Positions 24,620 to 32,976 of a stretch of 64,000 nt of DNA are shown here, piece by piece (position 1 is the stretch's first letter; every line of letters begins with the position of its first letter). This DNA comes from Archangium lansingense. GTDB taxonomy: Bacteria; Myxococcota; Myxococcia; Myxococcales; Myxococcaceae. Where the stretch lies: assembly GCF_026626635.1 (NCBI RefSeq), contig NZ_JAPNKA010000001.1, positions 12,074,501-12,138,500 of the forward strand. The letters are read 5' to 3'. Below the pieces are notes generated by a model, which ran no database searches, had not been told where the DNA came from, and saw only the letters and a program-made list of their open reading frames with translations. A program made the position numbers and the translations under genes.

Positions 24620-25752
24620 GCGGTACTCGCATGCAGAGCTGGGTGAGGGCCATGGGGATGGCGTCGGCGTTGGGACCGCTGGTGCCTGGGTGCGCGGCCT
24701 TCCGGGCCCGGTTGACCCGATCGACTCCGGCTCCCGAGTTCGAGACCTTCTTTCCCGGGGACGAGCGGCCCGGCACCGTGGCGGTGTTCGCGGCGGGCGC
24801 GGCCACCTATGGCTTCTCCGGAGTGGGCCGGCTGGTCGCCCTCCTGGTGGAGACGCTGGTGGACCTGGGCTCACGTGAGGAGCTCGAGCAACTGAACCCC
24901 GGCACGGGCCTGTACCTCGCCCTGCCGGACCCGGAAACGCGCGGCTTCACCACGGGGAAGGAGCCGAGCGACGAGGATCCGCCGGACGCGGCCAGGCGCG
25001 TGGCCCTGCTCGCGGAACGGGTGGTGCGTGGGGCCTGGGACGCCTTGAGGCTGCCCGGTTGGAAAGGCCCACTGCGCTCCTTCCACGGAGGCAATGCCGC
25101 CTTCGCCCAGGCGCTGGCCGCCGCGGAGGAGGATCTGCGCACGCGGCAGACGCAGGCCGGGCTCGTCTGCGCGGTGGACAGCCTTGTTTCCACGCGGACG
25201 CTGGAGCTCCTCAACGCGGAGGGCCAGCTCAAGACGGCCGCGCGCCCCGTGGGCCTCATGGCGGGCGAGGCCGGGGTGGCGCTGCTGCTCGTCCGTCCCC
25301 CTCCGGCCAGCACCGAAACGCCGGAGCCGCGCGTGCTCGTCCGGGACGTGGTGCTGGGCATGGAGCCCAACCTCCCAGGCACGGGGCGCCCGTCCGATGG
25401 GCGGGCCATCACCCAATTCGCGCTGGCCGCATTGGGGAGGCTCCTCCCTGGCGAGCCTCTCCCGGTGCTCGTACTGGACCATGATGGTCGGCCGTACCGC
25501 GGGCACGAATGGGGCATGCTGCTGCTCCACCTGAGCACCCTGGACCCTCGCTTCCGCGACTGTCGTACCTGGCTACCTGCGGACGGTTTCGGCGCCACCG
25601 GTGCGGCCTCCGGTGGAGTAGGTACCGCGGTGGCGCTCCAGGCCCTGCAACGTGGCTATTCGCGCACCCCGTCCCTCCTCGTCCTCTCTTCCTCGGACAC
25701 GGGGGAGCGTGCCGCCATCCACCTCGCCGTGGCCCCGAGTCGCGCGGGCTGA
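24616..25752 (+). CDS. Thiolase-fold (beta-ketoacyl-synthase-like) protein, probably inactive
   Basis: A 378-residue protein with the ketosynthase fold. LVCAVDSLVSTRTLELLNAEG and GLMAGEAGVALLLV correspond to the G(G/V)DSL and GEGAG blocks of KS enzymes, and GFGATGAASGGVGTAVALQAL to the final His/Gly block. In the usual nucleophile position the sequence reads RSFHGGNAAFAQAL with no Cys, and the active-site His residues are not evident, so condensation activity is unlikely. A TTG at 24616 with AGGAG about 11 nt upstream fits better than the ATG at 24631, and it overlaps a tiny upstream ORF. Such KS-like proteins occur, as far as I recall, beside DUF4150/TIGR02270 genes of T6SS-type loci, which is the setting here. 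Confidence 0.7.
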   Translation: MSGTRMQSWVRAMGMASALGPLVPGCAAFRARLTRSTPAPEFETFFPGDERPGTVAVFAAGAATYGFSGVGRLVALLVETLVDLGSREELEQLNPGTGLYLALPDPETRGFTTGKEPSDEDPPDAARRVALLAERVVRGAWDALRLPGWKGPLRSFHGGNAAFAQALAAAEEDLRTRQTQAGLVCAVDSLVSTRTLELLNAEGQLKTAARPVGLMAGEAGVALLLVRPPPASTETPEPRVLVRDVVLGMEPNLPGTGRPSDGRAITQFALAALGRLLPGEPLPVLVLDHDGRPYRGHEWGMLLLHLSTLDPRFRDCRTWLPADGFGATGAASGGVGTAVALQALQRGYSRTPSLLVLSSSDTGERAAIHLAVAPSRAG

Positions 25753-25797
25753 GCGCGGAGCCCCGCAGCCAGGCCCCCTCTCGTATCTGGCGACGAC

Positions 25798-26514
25798 CTA
25801 CCTGGACGGCCCCTTGGCGGCCTGGAGGTCGGCCAGGAGACTGACGCGCGACGTACGGTGCATCTCGAGTACCTCCGTGAGGGGCAGATGCAGGAGCCGA
25901 CCTTCACCCAGCTCCGCGAGCAGCTCCCGGCACGCGGGGGTGGAGGCGAACGCCCCGGCCAGGAGCTGTCGGCGCGCGGCCTGGTCCCCATCGCCAGAGG
26001 AGGGCAGCTCGCAGCGAGGCACCTCCGCCTCGAAAGCCGGGGACTCGATGTCGTCGAAGACGGTCACCCGGAAGCCCGGGCCCGGCGCCATCGGCAGCAT
26101 CTCCGGGTGCGACCCCAGCCGGTGCGCCACCAGCCCCAGCCCGAGGCGAAGCGCATACCGCGCGAACACCTGGCAGTCCTCATACCAGGGGTCCCGAGCC
26201 TCGGAGGCCGGAGGGGGTGGATATGAGAAGCGATCAACGGCGGCGACGAGCGTCTCGTGCTCACCCGGGTCGAGCAGCTCCCTCAGCGGCAGGGCCCCAC
26301 TCGCACCACCCGGCTCCTCTCCCTCGGCCAGCCCGAGCGCGTAGCCGAAGTAGAAACTCTCCTGTTCATGGCCCAGGCCCAGCCACGCCAGCTCATCGGG
26401 GCGGACCCAGCGCTCCCGCTCCGACTCCGGCACGGGCAGGTTCCGGTGGATGACGGTCCGGTACGTGTCGGTGAGGGTGTCGACGAAGGCTTCGAAGGAG
26501 AGGGGCGGCGGCAT
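25798..26514 (-). CDS. Hypothetical protein in the toxin/immunity operon
   Basis: A 238-residue soluble, acidic protein of no recognised family. It starts MPPPLSFEAFVDTLTDTYR and includes ELAWLGLGHEQESFYFGYALGLAEGE, a compact helical middle with Tyr/Phe-rich stretches and a Leu-rich C-terminal helix (HLPLTEVLEMHRTSRVSLLADLQ). No signal peptide, transmembrane segment or catalytic motif was seen. Its start lies 15 bp beyond the stop of the DUF1629-type immunity gene, so it is the last gene of the AHH toxin operon and may be a second immunity protein. That role is inferred from position alone. Confidence 0.6.
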   Translation of the reverse strand: MPPPLSFEAFVDTLTDTYRTVIHRNLPVPESERERWVRPDELAWLGLGHEQESFYFGYALGLAEGEEPGGASGALPLRELLDPGEHETLVAAVDRFSYPPPPASEARDPWYEDCQVFARYALRLGLGLVAHRLGSHPEMLPMAPGPGFRVTVFDDIESPAFEAEVPRCELPSSGDGDQAARRQLLAGAFASTPACRELLAELGEGRLLHLPLTEVLEMHRTSRVSLLADLQAAKGPSR

Positions 26515-26529
26515 GCGGTTCCCGGCCGG

Positions 26530-27117
26530 TCAGAGCTCCAGGCCCTTCCAACCCTCGGCGGGGTAGGTGCGGAAGCCGGTGAGGCCCGCCTCGTTGAAGG
26601 CGGCGAGCACGTCCTCGCGGATGAGGAACAGCCGGCGCATACGGCTGCATCGGAACATCCTCGCCTCGGGGGAGATGGCGTCCGGCTTGAGCGCGAGCTT
26701 CTTGATGCGGCCGATCTGCTCCTTGTCGATGTGGTTCATCTTGTAATCGGAGCGCTCCATGTCGATGGCGTCCTCGCCTCCGAGCAGGTTGAGGATGGCG
26801 TAGTCCTCGGCCACCACGTTGCCGCGGTGATCCTTGAGGGCCACGGGGAGGAACTCGGCGTTGGGCACCCTCAGGGACTCGATGAGCTGCCGGGCCTTCC
26901 CGGAGACAATGAATGCGCTGAGGATGTTGGACTGGAAGTCATAGAGCTTCCGGAAGTCGGGGAAGCTCTTGGAGAAGACGACCTCCGCCCGCTCGGGAAA
27001 CTCACGGGCCAGACTGATGCCCTCGTCGAACTTCCAATCCGCCGGGCTACCCCGCGGGTACGCATCAATGACGGCTGCATCCTGGTGGGAGACCGTCGTC
27101 AGGACATAATAGTTCAT
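26530..27117 (-). CDS. DUF1629/Imm43-type immunity protein
   Basis: A 195-residue protein. The blocks YAILNLLGGEDAIDMERSDY, IGRIKKLALKPDAISPEARMFRCSRMRRLFLIRED and the end LAAFNEAGLTGFRTYPAEGW match the DUF1629/Imm43 family pattern (YyiLN...S.....L.ld...lFR...ilv...l...l...gltG). Members sit beside secreted nuclease toxins and are predicted to neutralise them. It is encoded 13 bp downstream of the AHH nuclease gene on the same strand, which supports the pairing. The direct evidence is motif and neighbourhood only. Confidence 0.72.
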   Translation of the reverse strand: MNYYVLTTVSHQDAAVIDAYPRGSPADWKFDEGISLAREFPERAEVVFSKSFPDFRKLYDFQSNILSAFIVSGKARQLIESLRVPNAEFLPVALKDHRGNVVAEDYAILNLLGGEDAIDMERSDYKMNHIDKEQIGRIKKLALKPDAISPEARMFRCSRMRRLFLIREDVLAAFNEAGLTGFRTYPAEGWKGLEL

Positions 27118-27130
27118 GCGCTGATGCTCC

Positions 27131-28000
27131 TCAGAAGAGAGCCCCGTACTCGTAGGTGCTGAGGCGATTCTCCGGGGCGAAGCGGACGTGGTCGTGGACG
27201 TAGGTCTGGCCCGAGGTCACCGCGGCCACGACCACCTCGCTCAGGCCGACGATGAAGTCCCAGAACTCCTCCTCCAGGTCCTTGAGCTGCTCGAAGAGGT
27301 CCAGCATCACATCCTTGTGCGGCTCCCCCTTGTCGATCTTCGCCTGGATGTCCTTGGAGAGATTCTTGAGCCGCCCCATCACCCGCTGGGTGTATTGGGG
27401 GTGATCTCCCGGGTGCTGGAGCAGGGTGTGGACGGGCACGGCCCAGGAGTCCTTGGGCAGCATGATGATGTTGTGGCCGTGGTTGAGATTGTAATCGGTC
27501 AGCAAGATGAGCCGGAGCTGCTGGTAGGTGAAGCAGGGGCCGTTGGCGGTCTCGTAATAGAAGGCGGAGCCCGGGAGGATATGGTGCGCCTCCCAGGTGT
27601 ATGGGGTGCTCTGCCCCACCGGCTTGCCGTTCTCGTCCTTCGACTTCGGGGTGAAGTTCTGTACCGGGCCACCCGGAAACTCGGCCATCTGCCGCACCAT
27701 GTCGCGGATCTGCTCCAGGTGGGGGTGGCTGAAGTTGCGATACACCCCGCGTCCGTTCTTGGAGCGGATGTAGTCGGAGCCACGCTGGGCGTAGTCATCG
27801 TCCTTGCCGAGCACGCCCTTGGGGGGCGCGTCGGAGTCCACGTGGTCCCCGCCCGGGTCGCCAGCGCCGCCCGAGCTGGGGGGCTTGAGCTTCTTGGCTT
27901 CCTTGGCCGCGGCGTAGCGATGATCCCGACTCCGGTCGAAGATGGCCTTGAGCCTCTTGGCCAGGGTCGTGTTCATCTCCTTGGGCTTCAGATATGGCAT
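27131..28000 (-). CDS. AHH-family nuclease toxin
   Basis: A 289-residue protein with a C-terminal AHH nuclease domain: A138-H139-H140 in WEAHHILPGS, the NHGHNIIMLP block around N177, and His191, His196 and His200 in VHTLLQHPGDHPQYT. The HNH-like treble-clef fold of AHH toxins cuts nucleic acid. The N-terminal ~125 residues are a basic, flexible region without a PAAR, Rhs or signal sequence, so it would need separate delivery, possibly by the DUF4150 PAAR-like protein encoded 1 kb away. The ATG at 28000 was chosen because a GGAGGTG Shine-Dalgarno lies about 6 nt upstream; the frame runs on but only as a shadow. Immunity genes follow. Confidence 0.85.
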   Translation of the reverse strand: MPYLKPKEMNTTLAKRLKAIFDRSRDHRYAAAKEAKKLKPPSSGGAGDPGGDHVDSDAPPKGVLGKDDDYAQRGSDYIRSKNGRGVYRNFSHPHLEQIRDMVRQMAEFPGGPVQNFTPKSKDENGKPVGQSTPYTWEAHHILPGSAFYYETANGPCFTYQQLRLILLTDYNLNHGHNIIMLPKDSWAVPVHTLLQHPGDHPQYTQRVMGRLKNLSKDIQAKIDKGEPHKDVMLDLFEQLKDLEEEFWDFIVGLSEVVVAAVTSGQTYVHDHVRFAPENRLSTYEYGALF

Positions 28001-28121
28001 CCGCGCACCTCCGATGCTCAGCCGCCAGCCTCTCCGGCCGACATTCCCACCCTGCCTCCAATCCCCCAGGGTTGTCCACCCCTTGCGATACACTGGGGAC
28101 CTGCTGCCAACCGGAGTCCCC

Positions 28122-28916
28122 ATGCCCGACCTGATGGCTCTGCGCGCCGATGCGGCGTCCATGCTCGCGGAGCGGATGCGTCGATTCGATCCCGGCGAGG
28201 ACCGCGTCACGCTCCTGACGCAGGTGGACGCCATCGTGCTGGACCTGCAGCTCATCGCGGCCGCCACCCTGCTGGTGGACGGCAACACCCAGCACTTCCT
28301 CCTCAACCTCTGCCGGGCGGCGGAGAACGGGCGCCGCCTGCTGGAACTGCTGCGCACCCGCGCGCTCGCGCCGCCGCCGGCCCGGAAGAACGGGCCCCTC
28401 GTCTGTGCGCTCGCCGCCGGCCACTTCGCCCTGGCGAATGCAGTGGCCGCGGTGTCCCCCACCGAGTGGCAGAAGAAGGAGGAGTACGAGGATGAGTTCC
28501 TCTGGGCTCGCGTGCTGCAGGAGCTGGCGCGCCAGGAACCCCCCTCGCGTCCGACATTGGAGCACCTGCTCACTCGGCTGGAGGAGGTGGGACAGGACAC
28601 CTACGCCAGCCGGTGCGGACTGACCCGCGCCCTGCTCTCTGGAGACCGAGACGCCTTCGCCGAGCACTTCGCCACGGCCCTGATGGAATACGAGGAAGAG
28701 ACGGAGACGCGTGCCAGGTCCTTCGCCACGCCCGTCACGGCGTTCGCGCCGCACCGTTTCCTCTGGCTGGAGGGGCTGGGCCTGCTGCGTTTGGGGGAGC
28801 GGGCGGGCTTCCAGCTCACGGAGACGGAATACCGCTATTGCCCACCGCTCGCCCGGGTGCCCATGGCGGTCCAGTACAACGGAGACTGGGGCATCCGCGT
28901 CCAGCCCCGCCCATGA
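28122..28916 (+). CDS. Imm49-like immunity protein
   Basis: A 264-residue all-helical protein resembling the Imm49 immunity family, chiefly in the C-terminal FLWLEGLGLLRLGERAGFQLTETEYRYCPPLARVPM block and the repeated Ala/Leu helices. Imm49 proteins are predicted antidotes in polymorphic toxin systems. The ATG at 28122 lies 121 bp from the divergent AHH gene, so both are probably controlled from the same region. It precedes the DUF4150 PAAR-like gene by 81 bp. The match is approximate and the cognate toxin is uncertain. Confidence 0.5.
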   Translation: MPDLMALRADAASMLAERMRRFDPGEDRVTLLTQVDAIVLDLQLIAAATLLVDGNTQHFLLNLCRAAENGRRLLELLRTRALAPPPARKNGPLVCALAAGHFALANAVAAVSPTEWQKKEEYEDEFLWARVLQELARQEPPSRPTLEHLLTRLEEVGQDTYASRCGLTRALLSGDRDAFAEHFATALMEYEEETETRARSFATPVTAFAPHRFLWLEGLGLLRLGERAGFQLTETEYRYCPPLARVPMAVQYNGDWGIRVQPRP

Positions 28917-28997
28917 GGGAGGAGTCTCCCGGTTACCGGGCCGCGGATCGCACGGCGAGGCTCGGTACGGTACTCTCTTGCGCACGGAGGTGGACCC

Positions 28998-29462
28998 ATG
29001 GCCGTCAATACCGGTGTCAACAAGCTGTCCGTGGTGACCAAGGAGAGCAGCGGCACCACCGTGGTCTTCCCGGACGTGTGCAAGACCCCCAGCCCCGGAG
29101 GCCCCGTCCCCATTCCCTACCCCAACGTGGCGAAGTCCTCGGACACCGCGAAGGGCACCAAGAAGGTGACGGTGGGCGGTAACCCGGTGTGCGTGAAGGA
29201 CTCCAACTTCAGCACCAGCACGGGCGACGAGGCGGGCACCGCCGGCGGCGGCGTGGTCTCGGGCAAGACGAAGGGCAAGGCAGAGTTCGTCAACTTCTCC
29301 TTCGACGTGAAGTTCGAGGGCAAGAACGTGGCGCGCGCCTTCGATCTCATGCTGCACAACGACAAGAACACGCCGCCCTCCCCTGTCATGCAAGGGCCCG
29401 TCATCGCCAACGGAGGGAGCGCCGGCAAGTCGAAGTGCCTTGTCTGCGATCACGACCTCTAG
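28998..29462 (+). CDS. DUF4150 PAAR-like protein
   Basis: A 154-residue protein of the DUF4150 (PAAR-like) family. VVFPDVCKTPSPGGPVPIPYPNVAKSSD is the diagnostic N-terminal block, followed by VTVGGNPVCVKDSNFSTSTGDEAGTAGGGVVS, and the end GKSKCLVC. Such proteins are thought to cap the VgrG spike of type VI secretion systems and carry effectors. No VgrG, Hcp or sheath gene is in this window, so it would use core components encoded elsewhere. It sits directly upstream of the TIGR02270-family gene. An ACGGAGG Shine-Dalgarno is about 7 nt before the ATG. Confidence 0.9.
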   Translation: MAVNTGVNKLSVVTKESSGTTVVFPDVCKTPSPGGPVPIPYPNVAKSSDTAKGTKKVTVGGNPVCVKDSNFSTSTGDEAGTAGGGVVSGKTKGKAEFVNFSFDVKFEGKNVARAFDLMLHNDKNTPPSPVMQGPVIANGGSAGKSKCLVCDHDL

Positions 29463-29466
29463 CGCC

Positions 29467-30798
29467 ATGCCAATGCACGCCAGGCGACCGCCGCGCTGGG
29501 ACATCTATGAAGAGCACCTCGACGAGGCGGCCTTCCGCTGGAGCCAGTGGGAGCGCGCCCTCGATGACCCCAATGACGTGCTGGGAGAGGTGGCGGAGAT
29601 CGAGGAACTGGTAGCCGCCCACCTGGATGGACTGGTGCTGGGCGACGAGCCCGTGGCCCAGCGCCTGCTGGAGCCGGCACTGGCGGCAGACGAAGCCGAA
29701 CGCATTGTGGCCGCGGCCCTGGCGCTCCTCGGCGGCAAGCAACCCTCAGGCCCCGCGGCGGTGCTGGCCGCACTTTCCCACGCCGAGCCTCCCGCGCTCA
29801 TCGCCCTTCGGCGCGCGCTCGAGCTGACAAGCCCCTCGAGCATCCCCGCCGACCTCGCGGCACTCTTGAAGAAGGAGAATGCCCCCCCTGAGCTGCTCGC
29901 CCTGGTGCTCGACACGTTGGGCGCGCACGGCCTGGCCACGGCATCGCTGTGCACGCCCTTCCTCGCGCACCCGGAGCCCCAGGTGGCCACCGCCGCCCTG
30001 CGCGCTGCCAGCCGCATGTGCCTGCCTCTGGAGCCGCGCGTGCTCCAGCGCGCGCTCGACTCGCGCGACCCCATGCTGCGCGACGTCGGCATCGTCGCGG
30101 GGCTGATGGGCGGCCACCGCGGCGCCTGGGCCACCTGTCGGACCGCGGTCGAGTCGCGTGCCCCCGGCTGCCGGCTGCCCCTGCTGCTGCTGGGCATGGG
30201 CGGCGATGAACGGGATACCCGGTTGCTGCTGGACCTGCTCTCCGACGAGGCGCTTCAACCCGACGTGCTGTGGGCACTGGGCTTCACCGGCCGCGTGGAC
30301 GCCGCTGCCGCCTGCTTGGATTTGATGCGGAAGGAGCCTGTCGCGGCGCTAGCGGGCGAGGCCTTCAGCGCAATCACCGGACTGCGCATCGAAGGGCAAT
30401 ACGGCGCCAGGAGCCAGGAGCCGGAGGCAGAGGAACCCATCCTCCTGAAGCAGGAGGAGCTCGACGCCGACCTCGTGCCCAGACCCGAGGATGCGCTACC
30501 GCTCCCCCAGGCCGATGCCGTGGCCACATGGTGGCAGGAGGTCCGCCCCAGCCTGGACATGCGGCAGCGCTACCTCGCGGGACAGCCCTTCACACCACAG
30601 GTACTGCTGGACACGCTCGCCAGTGCCCCCATGCGGCGACGCCACGCCCTGGCCCTGGAGCTGGCACTGCGCAGCCGGGGTGCCCTCCAGGTGCCAACAC
30701 GCGCGTTCGTGGAGCGTCAGGTCACCGCATGGGGGCGGGCGCGTTCGACTCCCTCCTCCACGTTCGGCCGCCCCTTCACCGAGGGACTTCGAGGCTGA
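29467..30798 (+). CDS. TIGR02270-family HEAT-like repeat protein
   Basis: A 443-residue soluble protein composed of Leu/Ala-rich helical pairs typical of HEAT repeats. The N-terminus WDIYEEHLDEAAFRWSQWERALDDP...EIEELVAAHLDGL and the later VLWALGFTGRVDAAAACLDLM and AGEAFSAITG blocks are those I associate with TIGR02270. The family occurs in T6SS-associated clusters with DUF4150 genes and has no known activity. The ATG at 29467 begins 5 bp after the DUF4150 stop. The C-terminal third contains LALELALRSRGALQVPTRAFVERQ. Likely a scaffold or adaptor for effector loading; this is inference. Confidence 0.75.
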   Translation: MPMHARRPPRWDIYEEHLDEAAFRWSQWERALDDPNDVLGEVAEIEELVAAHLDGLVLGDEPVAQRLLEPALAADEAERIVAAALALLGGKQPSGPAAVLAALSHAEPPALIALRRALELTSPSSIPADLAALLKKENAPPELLALVLDTLGAHGLATASLCTPFLAHPEPQVATAALRAASRMCLPLEPRVLQRALDSRDPMLRDVGIVAGLMGGHRGAWATCRTAVESRAPGCRLPLLLLGMGGDERDTRLLLDLLSDEALQPDVLWALGFTGRVDAAAACLDLMRKEPVAALAGEAFSAITGLRIEGQYGARSQEPEAEEPILLKQEELDADLVPRPEDALPLPQADAVATWWQEVRPSLDMRQRYLAGQPFTPQVLLDTLASAPMRRRHALALELALRSRGALQVPTRAFVERQVTAWGRARSTPSSTFGRPFTEGLRG

Positions 30799-30826
30799 GG
30801 GTCAGGCCCAGGACAGGGAGTGTGGA

Positions 30827-31357
30827 TCAGCGATTGACGGGGGCCGCCATGGCCAGATGCGCATGGAGCGTATCGGTGCGCACGTAGAGGAACTGCGCGT
30901 CGCCGAAGGACAGGCCGTCCCCATCGACGAGCTGCTGCTCCTGCTCACCCAGCGCGATGGCGTTGACGAACGTGCCGTTCATCGAGTCCGCATCCCGCAC
31001 GTAGCAACTGCTGTCGGACGCGTTCCAGCGCATGAGCGCGTGGAACTTGGAGACGGACGGGTCATGCACCACCAGAGAGCTCGTCTCCAGCCGTCCCACG
31101 GCGAACACCTCGCCATCCGTCTTTGGATTGAGGAAGAGGACCTGCAGGTGCTCGAAGCCCTGCAGCATCGCCATCAGCCGGTCCGCCAGGCGCGAGCGGT
31201 GGGCCATGAACACCGTGCGCGCCCCGCCCATCTGCTGAGCCACCCGCTGGAAGACGGGGGCAGGAGGCTGCTGGATGAGCGCCACTGGGCCGTGCTCGGA
31301 CTGGAAGGTCCTCACATCCACCTGGGGCAGCGCCCTTAATTCCTTCACCGAAGGCAT
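30827..31357 (-). CDS. FHA-domain protein
   Basis: A 176-residue cytoplasmic protein. The FHA domain spans about 80-165: G88-R89 in FAVGRLETSS, the SVSKFH block (S101-H106), NGT around N127-G129 and LVDGDGLSFGDAQFLYV. It binds phosphothreonine peptides. The N-terminal ~75 residues form a helical segment of unknown fold. T6SS activation in several bacteria runs through Ser/Thr kinases and FHA proteins, and this gene converges on the TIGR02270 gene, but myxobacteria use FHA proteins widely, so involvement is uncertain. It is divergent from glpK with a 98-bp shared upstream region. Confidence 0.88.
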   Translation of the reverse strand: MPSVKELRALPQVDVRTFQSEHGPVALIQQPPAPVFQRVAQQMGGARTVFMAHRSRLADRLMAMLQGFEHLQVLFLNPKTDGEVFAVGRLETSSLVVHDPSVSKFHALMRWNASDSSCYVRDADSMNGTFVNAIALGEQEQQLVDGDGLSFGDAQFLYVRTDTLHAHLAMAAPVNR

Positions 31358-31455
31358 GGGCGCAGGCTAGGCGTTCCACACCACGCGTGCCAAGGGCTCT
31401 GGCTCGGGTAAGGTGCGCCCGCACACCACCCAGGCAGCCGCAGGAGGCTTCATTC

Positions 31456-32940
31456 ATGGCGAAGACGAAGTACGTGCTGGCAGTGGACCAGGGCACCACC
31501 GGGACGCACGTCTCCATCCTCGACGACAAGCTCCGGGTGGTGGGGAGCTCATACCGGGAGTTCACCCAGTACTTCCCCAAGCCGGGCTGGGTGGAGCACG
31601 ACCTGGAGGAGATCTGGTCCAGCGTCGAGCACTGCGTCCGCGTGGCACTGAAGGACGCTCAGCTCACGGGCAAGGACATCTCCGCGGTGGGCATCACCAA
31701 CCAGCGCGAGACGTCCGGCCTGTGGATGCGCGAGGGCGGCAAGCCCCTGGGCCACGCGATTGTCTGGCAGGACCGGCGCACCTCGCAGCACTGCGCGAAG
31801 TTGCGCCAGCAGGGCGAGGAGGCCCGGGTGCGGCAGACGACGGGCCTGGTGCTGGACCCGTACTTCTCGGGCACCAAGGTGTGCTGGATGATGGAGCACG
31901 TGAAGGGGGCCCGGAAGCGCGCCGAGAAGGGCGATGCGTGCTTCGGCACCGTGGACACCTGGCTCGTCTACAAGATGACCGGAGGCCAGGCGCACGTCAC
32001 GGACGTCTCCAACGCCAGCCGCACGCTGCTGATGGACGTGAACCGGCTCGCATGGGACGAGGGCATGCGCACCCTCTTCGAGGTGCCGGCCGCGTGCCTG
32101 CCGGAGATTCGCGGCTCGGCGGAGAGCTATGGCACCACCCGGGGCATGAAGAGCCTGCCGGACGGCATTCCCATCAGCGGCATGGCGGGAGACCAGCAGG
32201 CGGCGCTCTTCGGACAGGCGTGCTTCAACCCGGGCGAGTCCAAGTGCACCTACGGCACCGGGGCCTTCCTGCTGATGAACACGGGCGACACGCCAGTGTT
32301 CTCGAAGGCGGGGCTGCTCACCACGGTGGCGTGGAAGATTGGGGGCAAGACGTCCTACGCGCTGGAGGGCAGTTCCTTCATCGCCGGCGCCGCGGTGCAG
32401 TGGTTGCGCGACGGGCTGAAGGTCATCAAGAAGGCCGTGGACGTGGAGCCGCTCGCCGCCAGCGTGAAGGAGAGCGGGGACGTGGTGTTCGTCCCGGCGC
32501 TCGCGGGCCTGGGGGCGCCGCACTGGCGTCCGGAGGCGCGCGGCCTCTTCGCCGGCATCGACCGCTCCACCACGGTGGCCCACCTGGCGCGTGCGGCGCT
32601 CGAGGGCGTGGCGATGCAGATTCATGACCTGGCCGAGGCCATGCGGCGCGACAGCGGGCGGGAGATTCCGTCCTTCAAGGTGGACGGAGGCGCGGCGGCC
32701 AACAACCTGATGATGCAGTTCCAGGCGGACATGCTCGGCACCGAGGTGGTGCGGCCGCAGAACCTGCAGACGACGAGCCTGGGGGCCGCCTTCCTGGCGG
32801 GCCTGGGAGCGGGCGTGTGGAGCAGCACGGACGCCATCCGCCGCGCCTGGAAGGTGGATAAGGTCTTCAAGCCGAAGATGAAGCCCGAGGTGCGTGAGCG
32901 GTATCTGACCAAGTGGCGGCGCGCGGTGGAGCGCGCCTGA
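31456..32940 (+). CDS. glpK: Glycerol kinase
   Basis: A 494-residue FGGY-family kinase that phosphorylates glycerol to glycerol-3-phosphate. Blocks: YVLAVDQGTTGTHVSIL (phosphate 1), YFPKPGWVEHDLEEIW, GITNQRETSGLW, IVWQDRRTSQHC, VDTWLVYKMTGG, SGMAGDQQAALFGQ (catalytic Asp), CTYGTGAFLLMNTG and VDGGAAANNLMMQFQADMLG. Size is typical. The ATG at 31456 follows an AGGAGG Shine-Dalgarno by 7 nt. No glpF or glpD lies next to it; the following genes are pterin dehydratase and an outer-membrane protein, probably co-transcribed. Confidence 0.97.
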   Translation: MAKTKYVLAVDQGTTGTHVSILDDKLRVVGSSYREFTQYFPKPGWVEHDLEEIWSSVEHCVRVALKDAQLTGKDISAVGITNQRETSGLWMREGGKPLGHAIVWQDRRTSQHCAKLRQQGEEARVRQTTGLVLDPYFSGTKVCWMMEHVKGARKRAEKGDACFGTVDTWLVYKMTGGQAHVTDVSNASRTLLMDVNRLAWDEGMRTLFEVPAACLPEIRGSAESYGTTRGMKSLPDGIPISGMAGDQQAALFGQACFNPGESKCTYGTGAFLLMNTGDTPVFSKAGLLTTVAWKIGGKTSYALEGSSFIAGAAVQWLRDGLKVIKKAVDVEPLAASVKESGDVVFVPALAGLGAPHWRPEARGLFAGIDRSTTVAHLARAALEGVAMQIHDLAEAMRRDSGREIPSFKVDGGAAANNLMMQFQADMLGTEVVRPQNLQTTSLGAAFLAGLGAGVWSSTDAIRRAWKVDKVFKPKMKPEVRERYLTKWRRAVERA

Positions 32941-32976
32941 GACAGCAGCCCCGGTTCGCGATAGAGAAAACCCCCG

